Assembly (NCBI RefSeq): GCF_000708205.1
Contig: NW_014575556.1
Location: 599 to 64,598 of the forward strand
Length of the DNA: 64,000 nt
Source: Mixia osmundae IAM 14324
Lineage: Eukaryota > Basidiomycota > Mixiomycetes > Mixiales > Mixiaceae
Reading direction: 5' to 3'
This document shows, piece by piece, positions 55,909-64,000 of this stretch (its first letter is position 1; the number at the start of each line of letters is the position of its first letter). A program made the position numbers and the translations under genes. A model generated the notes under the pieces. It ran no database searches, was not told where the DNA came from, and worked only from the letters and a program-made list of their open reading frames with translations.

Positions 55909-56163
55909 GTCAGCTTTGGCACTCGTCAGCGTTGCTGCGCGGGGTAGGCTCCTCTTCGTTTCGGCGCGTCGACTCGTCCTCGGATTGCGTCACCATGTCA
56001 TCCTCGAGCACGCCTTCTGATTGATGCCTGATCTCATCCCTATCCCATCTGCTGACACGCACATTCATAAGACTGGCTCTGGGAGACCGGATCCCCGAAA
56101 GCTTTGCTCGTCTGTGAAGTCTTGCGAAATACGCCTCTTGGCACTGGGTGCATTCTGCTGAGC

Positions 56164-58108
56164 ATGATGTCAGATCAGTCTCCCCAAGCAACATTGACTG
56201 GCCCTCCGCAGTACTGTTCATCAGTATCAACGAAGCTTTTGGGCTCATATGCCCAAGGTGTCGGTCAAAGCTCACAAGGCTCAGACCATAACATCTCAGT
56301 CCAGGACAAGCCGGCAAGACATGATCGCAGAAGAGATCATAAGGTCTACATCAGCGAGGGCGAACATCTGGAACGACAGCTCAAGCAACGGCACATTCAG
56401 ATGATCTCCATCGGCGGTGTCATCGGTACTGGTCTCTTTCTCGCTACCGGCTCGGCTTTGAGTGAAGGAGGACCTGTGGGCCTCTTTCTGGGTTATGCTG
56501 TCATGGGCAGCGTCACGCTCGCCGTCATGTGCTGCTTGGGCGAGATGGTGTCAGCCTTGCCACTACCTGGCGGTCACATCTCTCTCGCCAAGCGTTTTGC
56601 CGATCCTGCGCTCAGTATCTGCATGGGCTACAGTCCGCGTCTGATTCTGTTTTGCCAGTCAGTTGCTGACGCTTTCCTCTCACAGGCTACTGGTAAGCTC
56701 AGCAATGCATGTGAGCGTAAAGATAGCTGACAGGCACGACAAAGGTACAATTGGACCATTGTGCTTCCTGCAGAACTCGCCGCTTCAGCCGTGCTGTTTT
56801 CTTACTGGATACCACCAGAGCATATCAGCCCCGCAGTCTGGATCACAATCGGCCTCGTCGTCGTTGCCAGTATTAATCTGGGCGGCGCAGGTATCTTTGG
56901 CGAAGCAGAGTTCCTTTTTTCGACCATTAAGATCCTGACGATCATCAGTCTGATCTTCCTGGGCATCATCATCAACGCTGGCGGCATACCCGGACAGAAG
57001 CAGATCGGTTTCCGCTATTGGAGCGATCCCGGCGCGTTCGTGCAGTACGAGGGCATCGCTGGCTCGCTCGGACGCTTCCTTGGCTTCTGGTCTGTCCTCA
57101 TCCAAGCTGCATTCTCGTACGTCGGCACAGAGATCGTGGCGCTNGCTGCTGGTGAAGCCAAGAATCCCCGCCGCTCGATCCCCAAAGCCATCAAGCGAGT
57201 GTACGTTCGGATTCTGCTGTTCTATCTGCTCGGCACNTTCATCATTGGCATCCTCGTACCNTCNAATGAGCCAGATCTCAAGCTTGGCTCAACAGCAGCA
57301 AAGTCGCCCTTTGTCATCGCCATCAAGCACGCAGGCATTACAGGCTTGCCTTCGATCATCAATGCCGCCCTCGTCACTGCAGCTTGGTCGGCNGCCAGCT
57401 CAGACATGTACACAAGCAGCAGAGCGCTCTATGCGCTCGCTATCGCCGGCAATGCTCCTCGTATCTTTGCACGAACGAACAGCTGGGGANTGCCCTGGGT
57501 CTCAATGATCGTGTCTATTGCGTTTGCTTTTCTCGCTTACATGTCTGCCGGCTCGACGTCTGCCGGTACCGTCTTTGGCTATTTTGCCAACATGACCTCT
57601 GTCGCTGGCTTGCTCACNTGGTTCGGTATCTTCGTGACGTTCATACAATGGGAGAAAGGAACGCGAGCGACGGGCGTGGATCGCAAGAGCCTCACNTTCA
57701 CGGCTCCGTTGATGCCTTACCTGGCATACTATGGCGCCANNATGACCTCGCTCATTCTCATCACGAACGGCTTCAAAGTGTAGGTCACATTTGTTCTCAT
57801 AAATATCCTTCTTAGTAGCTTGTGAGACGGCAGGTTCATCCATGTCGATGGCCATTTCGATGATGCAACTTTCATCACAAGCTACTTCCCGCTCGTCATG
57901 TTTGTCGTGCTTTACGTGGGCTACAAGTTCATGTACAAGACGACCTGGATCGCGCCCGCCGATATGGACTTTATCTCCAACTCGCGCGACTGTCCTCTCG
58001 AGGTATGTCTTGCGTCACTGCAGGCTCACATTAGCTGACTCATTACAATGTCAGGACGAGGTCCCGCCCCGCAACTTTGCAGAGAGGGTGTGGAACTGGA
58101 TTGCGTGA
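56164..58108 (+). CDS. Amino-acid permease (yeast AAT family)
   Basis: Start MMSDQSPQATLTGPP at 56164. A cytosolic N-terminus ends ERQLKQRHIQMISIGGVIGT, the family signature, then GLFLATGSAL. After an intron near 56640-56745: YNWTIVLPAELAASAVLFSY, then GIFGEAEFLFSTIKILTI, SYVGTEIVA with GEAKNPRRSIPKAIKRVYVR. Two further introns lead to FVVLYVGYKFMYKTTWIAPA and the C-terminus ERVWNWIA. About 12 membrane segments. A cluster of single N calls (57143-57740) affects several codons but no frame. The transported amino acid cannot be told from sequence alone. Confidence 0.92.
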
Positions 58109-58387
58109 AAGTCAATCCCCGCTACGCGACAGCAGAAGCGTTCTCGATGCCAGCACTTTGCTTGTCAAGGCGCAGGAAACTAGCGGCATCCCTGTGCTGT
58201 GCCTGCGGCATTCTGTCCCTTGTCGGCTTGACGACCGACGCGTGCAAAGGTCACGTCGTGGCGGCTTTCACAGACGCCTTGATCGCCAAATGCATGACCT
58301 TTGCCCCTGTTTGCTCCACACAAACAGCAGAGACAGATCTGAGCTCGACACATCGCGACCCAGCCAATTCACAGCTCACTACACGCC

Positions 58388-59248
58388 ATGCACGCAATCG
58401 CGCCTGCAATGTCTTGCGCCAATCCGCTCCGTGCAATCAGATGGGCATTAGTGCTGAGGCTTGGCTTGGCTCTGGCTGTACTTGCTGGTCCTACCTTGCC
58501 AGGCAGACGCACTCAATGCGTAGATTTCCAGAACTGCCTTGCCTCGTGCGTTTCGCCAGATGGAATCGCACAAGCAAGTGACTGGAGCTGGGAGACCGCA
58601 TCAGCTGACCTGCTAGGAAATAGACTGTTGCAGGATTAAGTCGAGAGATGTTGCTACTTAGGTACAGTGAGAAAGCTCTGCGGAAGAAGTTTTCCTGCGT
58701 AAGGATAGCCCATCAGCGCCTGCGCCGCTAACAAGCTAAGTAGCTCAAAATGGAGCCAAACGTAAAGTCGGAGGAGCCCGTCTGCATAGTCGATAGCGCA
58801 GTCTCGAACCCAGAAGAGCGCCAATATCGTATGAACGCGATGTGGCCAATGATGTTCAAGGACAGTGGCACATTCGCGCGTACGTTCCGCAGTTCTGATC
58901 GGGGGATCCGCTCAAAGATTGCCGACAGCTGCCATCCAGAACTGCTGCCGCGCCGAACGACATTTCACCGTCGATCTTGATGCCATGACCGGAGAATGGG
59001 CTGCGGGTGATCAGCAAGTCCAATTGCGCTGTCCCAAGCCTGGACTTACCTTGGAACTGCGCGACCAATGTTACGCCCTGTTTGGAGACACACAATGTAG
59101 GATCGTAATCTTGCTATGGTCACTTGCTGATGCAGCAACAGACCTGCACACATGCGAGCTGATCATTCATACTTGTGCGTGGGAATTAACGCCGTTTGTG
59201 CACGGCGTCTGTGGGTGGCGGGACGATGGCGGAAGTAGTACCCAATGA
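58388..59248 (+). CDS. Secreted 12-cysteine protein, tandem copy A, five exons
   Basis: Exons 58388-58577, 58634-58698, 58744-58879, 58929-59096 and 59142-59248 join in frame to 221 residues. Introns are 56, 45, 49 and 45 nt. The N-terminus has a long hydrophobic signal (ALVLRLGLALAVLAGPTLPG). The mature part contains RTQCVDFQNCLASCVSPDG, KFSCLK, EEPVCIVD, ERQYRMNAMWPMMFKDSGTF, IQNCCRAERHFTVDLDAMTG, RDQCYALFG and HTCELIIHTC, closing with VCGWRDD. It shares 12 mature cysteines, all in register, with copy B, and exons 3 (136 nt) and 4 (168 nt) have identical lengths in both. Family unknown. An extracellular disulfide-rich protein is inferred; effector or surface roles are speculation. Confidence 0.8.
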
Positions 59249-59544
59249 CCTTTTCTGTGACGCAAAAGATATCCTTGTAGTGACAAGGTCTGCAGTACAT
59301 GTGGGTGTAGGTTCAGACATCTTGCGAGTCTTCTTTTATAGCGGCTCTATGAAGAGCTTGGCTTGAAATCACGTGCTTCTTCGACGACGGTGTCGGGCAT
59401 GATGGTACACAATAGTCGTCAAGACAGGGCGTGGCACACTTCCACGATCTTCGACGCCTGCATGATACGCTTCTTGGATCAACGTGGACTCACGTTCGCC
59501 TCCTTGATGGCTGCGAATGTGTTTATCGCTGACACTGAAGCAGA

Positions 59545-59671
59545 CGTGCGTCAATGCAATGCAGGCGCAGCTACTTGCAAACAGAGGTTCTTTGAGCGCG
59601 TGCCGAGCAGAAGCTGCGAGTGGCGTGAAAACTTCAGATTGGCTCGACATAGCGCTACTGTGGTGACGTGA
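59545..59671 (+). pseudogene. Remnant last exon of a third 12-cysteine family copy
   Basis: After a CTGAC branch-like word and AAGCAG acceptor, the frame AC-GTG-CGT-CAA-TGC opens like the final exon of copy B (AC-GTG-CAG-ACG-TGC). It then shows C-x6-C-x12-C-x-W-R (QCNAGAATCKQR ... SCEWREN), matching C-x6-C-x11-C-x-W-R in copies A and B. It runs open to a TGA at 59669-59671. I cannot find exons 1-4 upstream, where copy A ends 300 bases earlier, so it looks like a truncated copy. It could also be an alternative terminal exon of copy A. Confidence 0.45.
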
Positions 59672-60296
59672 CTGCCTCTGGTTGGACGAGTCCACTGCGC
59701 TACGCTACACCACCGATGCCGCGATCGAGGACATTGACTCGACGGATCATCGTGAGCATCAGACGGAAGACTGCTATTCGTTACAGGAATTGGGAGAAAA
59801 GGTCCGAAGAGATGATCTCTCCTGAGGAAAGATCTGCAGGACAAGTGGGACGAGTCAGGGTCGACGTCGTACGTCCGTCGCGTGAATCTTTTGGTTGGCA
59901 CCTGAAATTCCGACGGTGTCTATACATTTGAGCGCTGCCTAAAGCTCTGACTGGTCCTCAACGGGTATGCCCTTCATCAATGCTCCATGTCGGTCGCTCG
60001 GAACAGTTTCTGATTGGATCGAGCACTTTCACCGTCGCTGTGCTTGTAGCCACATCATACCGGTTTAACCGAGCCCGACCGACGATCAACAGCGTCTTGT
60101 GTGCCCATAGTCTGTCATCGGCTCTTGAAGTTTGCGAGCAGCGCCCGGCGTCGAGGCATCATGTCCGGCCATGACCGCCGATACACGTGCCCCTCCCCTC
60201 CCTCCCTCAAACACGTCTCAGCAGTATGACAGATCCACTTGCAGAACGATTGCCCACATGGTCAATCAGTTCCTGTCCCATCGAACATTCGAGGCT
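59672..60296. other. Intergenic between copies, nothing firm
   Basis: About 620 bases. A 50-codon acidic plus-strand frame around 59680-59824 looks mildly protein-like but has no start and no recognised neighbour exon. No repeat or RNA gene is seen. Confidence 0.4.
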
Positions 60297-61166
60297 ATGA
60301 AGCGCATGACCGCTTTTGATTGCCTAGCCTATCCGGCATTTCTACTGATGCTCGTGTTCCTCTCGCTGGTTCATGCTGGTCCTATCGAACCCGCTACTCG
60401 GAATCGCTGCGTCGGCTTTGAGCAATGCAGGGTGACCTGTCTCTCGCCCGACGGCATCGTATACGCAAGTTGCCTCGACAACCATTGCAGAAGTTAGCTC
60501 ATCTATCTGCATTCAAGACATCGGCACAGGCGGAGAAGGAGTTGATCTTGATTCGCTATACAGCGAGAAATGCCAAAAAACTTTTCACCTGTGTAGGTTC
60601 GACGCTTCTATGCTTCTCATCTGGATTCTGGAGATCTTATGTCGTGTGAAGCTCAAGCAGGAGGCTGCCATCTTATCTGGGCCACTCGTTTGCAAAGTCG
60701 ACAACGAAGAGTCCAGTCCTTCGGAACGCAAGTATCGCATGGAGGGCATATGGACAATGCCGTTCAATGATACTGGCCCATTCGCACGTACGTCAAACCT
60801 GTGCAGACCAAGCAAAGCGCTCCGCTGACACGGGTCAGCAGCCACGCTAGAGGCTTGTTGCACAGTGGAACGGCACTTTTTGGTCGACCTGAATGTCATC
60901 AGCGGCCAGTGGGCCTTAGCAAGCGGAACCGCTCGCTTCCGCTGTCCTAGAGGTGGGCTCGTCGAAGATTTTGATCATTGCCGTCTCAGCTTCGGCAACG
61001 CTCCTTGTAAGTCTTATCGATCGCAAGCCAACAGTCGGCTTACACGATGACAGACGTGCAGACGTGCGACATCGAGATAGGGTCATGCTTGCAACAGTTT
61101 CATTCGTATCATAATGGCAAATGCTTCTGGCGAGGCGAAATGTCTCCCGATACCTATGTAGAATGA
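60297..61166 (+). CDS. Secreted 12-cysteine protein, tandem copy B, five exons
   Basis: Exons 60297-60458, 60518-60592, 60652-60787, 60839-61006 and 61054-61166 join in frame to 217 residues. The N-terminus MKRMTAFDCLAYPAFLLMLV continues as a classical signal peptide ending near VHAGP. Mature blocks mirror copy A: RNRCVGFEQCRVTCLSPDG, LVCKVD, ERKYRMEGIWTMPFNDTGPF, LEACCTVERHFLVDLNVISG, FDHCRLSFG and QTCDIEIGSC, ending KCFWRGE. All 12 cysteines align with copy A, while most other residues differ, so the fold is kept under strong sequence drift. An upstream in-frame ATG at 60258 is possible. The first two splice sites are the least certain. Confidence 0.78.
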
Positions 61167-61327
61167 AAGCTGGCTGAGTGACGGCTCATGCTATTGCACC
61201 TCATAGCAGACATGATCTGCCACAAAGTGTGTGATAGCATGGTGTCTGAGCTGACATGACGTTGACCTGTATGGTACTGCCTCGGAATTGGGGCCGGGGC
61301 ACGCTGGATCGTGGTAAGATAGTCTCG

Positions 61328-62405
61328 CTAGAGATCCAGATCGTCGTCCGAGCCGCCCTGCGGCCTGCAGTTTCGTATTCTCGATCTACCCGAATTGATT
61401 CTGCCGCCTTCCTGATGCGCATCATCATCGTCAGAATCGTCGTGAGCATCCACGAAATCGCCCAATTTGGCTTCGTCGTCATCCTTGCCATCGGGCTTCC
61501 GTCGCCCGATATCTACTTTGAGGGCTAGATCCAGTGCTCCAGACTGTAGGAGTAGCTTTTCGACATCTGACATATACAGCATCAGTATCAAGTGCAAGTG
61601 CAAGGGCAGCCGGTGCAATCACCCTCTAGTGTCGTTTGAACGCCTTTGAGACCGATAGAAGGTCCCAGCCCGACGAGAGGCTGCCTTGTGAGCTCACCCC
61701 CTCGGTAGATGATCATTGTAGGTATGTTCTTGTCACTGCGGACAGGCAGTCAGCTCGATATGAACCGATTGCAGGCGACGTACGGGTAGTTGGGTATACA
61801 CATATCGCCAATGATGCTAACGAATTTGGTGGCAGGATAGAGCACAGAAAGCCGTGCAAGATGTGCGCCCAACATGCGCGACTCTGCCACACTGTCGACT
61901 CACTCGTCAGACGAGCAAAGCGAAGGCATGCATGACTTGCGAGTCTTTGTAGAGAAAGCAAACGACGGGCGTAAATTTGAGCGTATCAGGCTCATCCGAC
62001 CCGTCCTCGGCTTCGCTCGCCTGGCCATCGAGCCGCTCTGTGCTAGCTTGCGTCACCTCTCGGGAGTAGTCTGCTTTCTGTATCGGATAGATCCGTCCAA
62101 AGCGATTCTGTCGGGCCTCTCGCGCTCGCAGCTCGTTGAGTCGCGACGCCTTGTAAGACTCTAGCACCGAATTGGGCAGCTCGAGGTCGTCTAGTTCGTC
62201 GTCCGACAGTGTACGTTCAGCGTCGAGCGGGTCATCGAGGCTCGAAGGGAGCAATGGAGGCGAGTCTGGCTCGACAGGTTTTGGCGGTAAGATGCCGTGT
62301 TTGCGCAGGGCATCGTTGAACTCTGTATCACTGCAACGATGTCATAGCTTGAGTACTACACGCCAGACAGGCTTGGGGCACCTACTCTGATGTTCGCAAG
62401 GCCAT
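61328..62405 (-). CDS. PLP2: Phosducin-like chaperone cofactor PLP2
   Basis: Helps the CCT chaperonin fold actin and tubulin. Exon 1 at 62405 codes MALRTS and splices to DTEFNDALRKHGILPPKPVE. Then come SVLESYKASRLNELRAREAR, FGRIYPIQKADYSREVTQAS and VVCFLYKD. Further exons give SVLYPATKFVSIIGDMCIPN with YP, then NIPTMIIYRGGELTRQPLVG, the thioredoxin-like core. The last exon has VEKLLLQSGALDLAL and an acidic tail ending SDDDLDL at 61328. At least five short introns are needed. The domain order and length match the family. It is convergent with copy B (161 bases) and divergent from the glucosidase gene (177 bases). Confidence 0.9.
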
Positions 62406-62582
62406 GGAGGCGCAGGAAGCAGGACAGCTTGCAGTCACAAACAGGCGCGACACGACGTGCCTCGACTGCTTCGACGCTACCGCCAGACCCTCTCTAAGGC
62501 GAGCCAGATCGCCGTCATCAGCCTTTGTCGGCTTTTGAGGCTACTCTGGAGCCTGCACGAGCTGTAGCGGCCGCCGCGAGTC

Positions 62583-64000
62583 ATGCGGCTACTCTTCACC
62601 CTCCTTGCTGCAACAGTTGCTTCAGTGACATGTCAGACCGACAAGGGGCAGCAGCTGCAATATGACGAAGCTGGACAGCTCGCAGTCAATCAGTCACTCT
62701 TCTGGGGAACATGGCGGCCGAATCTATACCTGGGCATGCGAGCAAGGGTGCCAGATTCGCTCATGTTCGGCTTGATCTGGTACGGCGTGCACGACTATGC
62801 AAGTCATGCCAAAGCGCGGCACTCCTGCGAGCAGGACGACGGGTTGGCTGCTTACGACTGGCTCAGACATGACGGGCGCACATCGGGAGCACAGATCATC
62901 AGTGACCCATTGAATAATATCAACCTGAGGACATCCTTTCTCAAGGTCCCGGGAGGACAGCATGGCGGCTCCTGGGCTCTCAAGATCAACGGACGAGCTA
63001 TCGATCCTATGCAGCCTGCACGGATAGCTTTGACGCCATACTTTGGTATAGAAGGCTCGGGGAGCTTCGAGTTGGAATCTAAAGAGGCTGAGGATGGCAT
63101 ACTCTCGCCTGTTGTCCTCAATGGTCAGACCGGAGACTTGGGCTCCTTTAGCATACGAATAGAAGACGGTAAGAGTACTGTCAGCGTACCCGTCAGCTCA
63201 TACCAGGACGAGTTCGGCGACAGACTGTCGCGGTACGCGTACATCAGTCGCGCAGTCGGTAAAGGCCAGATCTGGCGGGCGAAAGGTATGCTACTCTTCT
63301 TGGCCTTTACGCGCAGCTGAGCGTGGTACAGATGTAATCATGAGCGATGCAGCGCAGTATGGGAATGCGCTCGTCGAAAAGTATGGTCAGGACAATCCAC
63401 CCGAGCCTGCGCAAGTCTTGACGCTTTCCAATGACGCGCGAGACGGTGCCAATCTCTGGGCATTCCAGCGAATGCTCGAGGCACCTTTCACCACGTACAT
63501 CTATTTCGATGCAGACGATGTGCCCCAGAAGCTCACCAGCCAAGCACTCGAGGCAGGTCTCGAAGCATCCAAGCAAGCTTTTGACGATCGGTTCGAGCGT
63601 ACTTTTGCATTGACGAGCAAAGGCTATGTTGGCGAGCATGTCATGCTCGCAAAGTCACTTCTGTCAAACCTCATTGGCGGGATTGGCTACTTCCACGGCA
63701 ACTCTGTCGTTGATCGGTCGCGAGATTTCGGCGATGATCTCGAGGACGAGGGAGGCGTGCCCGTACAGCCCAAGCCGGAGCTGACGGAAGAGCGAACTTT
63801 GTTCACTGCTACCCCGAGTCGCTCCTTCTTCCCCCGTGGCTTCTACTGGGATGAAGGCTTTCATCTCTCGCTCATCGGCGCCTGGGACAACGACATGAGG
63901 TCCGCTGCTTCCCTACTAGACGATGCACCGCGCTGATGTATGTGCAGTCTTGACATACTGCGATCGTGGGTAGATTTGATCGATGAGAACGGGTGGGTTG
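62583..64000 (+). CDS. CWH41: ER mannosyl-oligosaccharide glucosidase I (GH63), 5' part
   Basis: Removes the outermost glucose from N-glycans in the ER lumen. The start at 62583 gives MRLLFTLLAATVASVTCQ, a signal peptide or anchor. Family blocks follow: NQSLFWGTWRPNLYLGMRAR, SLMFGLIWYG, and YDWLRHDGRTSGAQIISDPL. After an intron near 63286 comes VEKYGQDNPPEPAQVLTLSN, then LLSNLIGGIGYFHGNS, SRSFFPRGFYWDEGFHLSLI with GAWDND. Another intron near 63900-63947 joins to SLDILRSWVDLIDENGWV at the window edge. The catalytic domain continues beyond 64000, so the gene is truncated by the window, not broken. Confidence 0.93.

Noticed and set aside
55910-56317. 135-codon minus-strand frame
   Set aside because: It overlaps the permease start and the KAR9 upstream region, ends two bases from the KAR9 start, and has no supporting similarity.
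1-64000. CRISPR arrays, rRNA, transposase, bacterial-type operons or riboswitches
   Set aside because: None seen. Introns, gene types and spacing show a fungal nuclear region.

Overview
The window is nuclear DNA of a fungus, most likely a basidiomycete with a compact genome. Genes sit 40-500 bp apart. Almost every gene carries several very short introns of about 40-60 nt, with GT or occasionally GC donors, a CTGAC/CTAAC-like branch site and an AG acceptor. Two tRNA genes have small anticodon-loop introns. The protein set is typically fungal (KNR4/SMI1, SHE9, KAR9, CFEM, sedolisin, Hikeshi/OPI10, DUF1746). Base composition, intron style and gene content remind me of a small-genome Pucciniomycotina yeast such as Mixia, but that is an impression, not a proof. 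No telomere repeats, transposase, rRNA or CRISPR array was seen.

Layout. 1-2900: a gene-free, low-quality stretch rich in N with decayed repeats. 2.9-12.4 kb: DPH6-like diphthine-ammonia ligase, a four-exon cysteine-rich metallothionein, VPS3-like CORVET subunit, a low-complexity protein, SHP1/p47. 12.4-26.4 kb: CDC45, SMI1/KNR4, RNA polymerase III subunit RPC25, cytochrome b5-acyl-CoA dehydrogenase fusion, YOS1, SHE9, an FMP42-like MFS protein, an isochorismatase-like hydrolase and NSE3. 26.5-34.4 kb: intron-containing tRNA-Ala, a divergent sedolisin, a peroxisomal alpha/beta hydrolase, a Hikeshi/OPI10 homologue, a CFEM surface protein and a PQ-loop protein. 34.7-42.2 kb: TVP38, a small zinc protein, two SDRs, an unrecognised conserved-looking protein, a DUF1746 protein and the TFIIH kinase KIN28/CDK7. 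42.4-58.1 kb: tRNA-Arg, a five-exon secreted protein, the PRP2/DHX16 spliceosomal helicase, a small membrane protein, BYE1, a KAR9/GAS2 protein and an amino-acid permease. 58.4-64 kb: a tandem pair of paralogous secreted 12-cysteine proteins with a remnant of a third copy between them, PLP2, and the 5' part of ER glucosidase I (GH63) running off the right edge.

Most of the genes are housekeeping and unrelated in function; there is no biosynthetic cluster. Neighbours mostly alternate strand, so many share short divergent promoters. The most interesting content is invisible to simple ORF calling because it is split into tiny exons: the metallothionein (5139-5629), the secreted 367-residue protein (42844-44136) and the 12-cysteine secreted family (58388-61166). 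For these I joined exons by hand and checked that every junction keeps frame. Exon coordinates are given where this was done; elsewhere only outer bounds are given.
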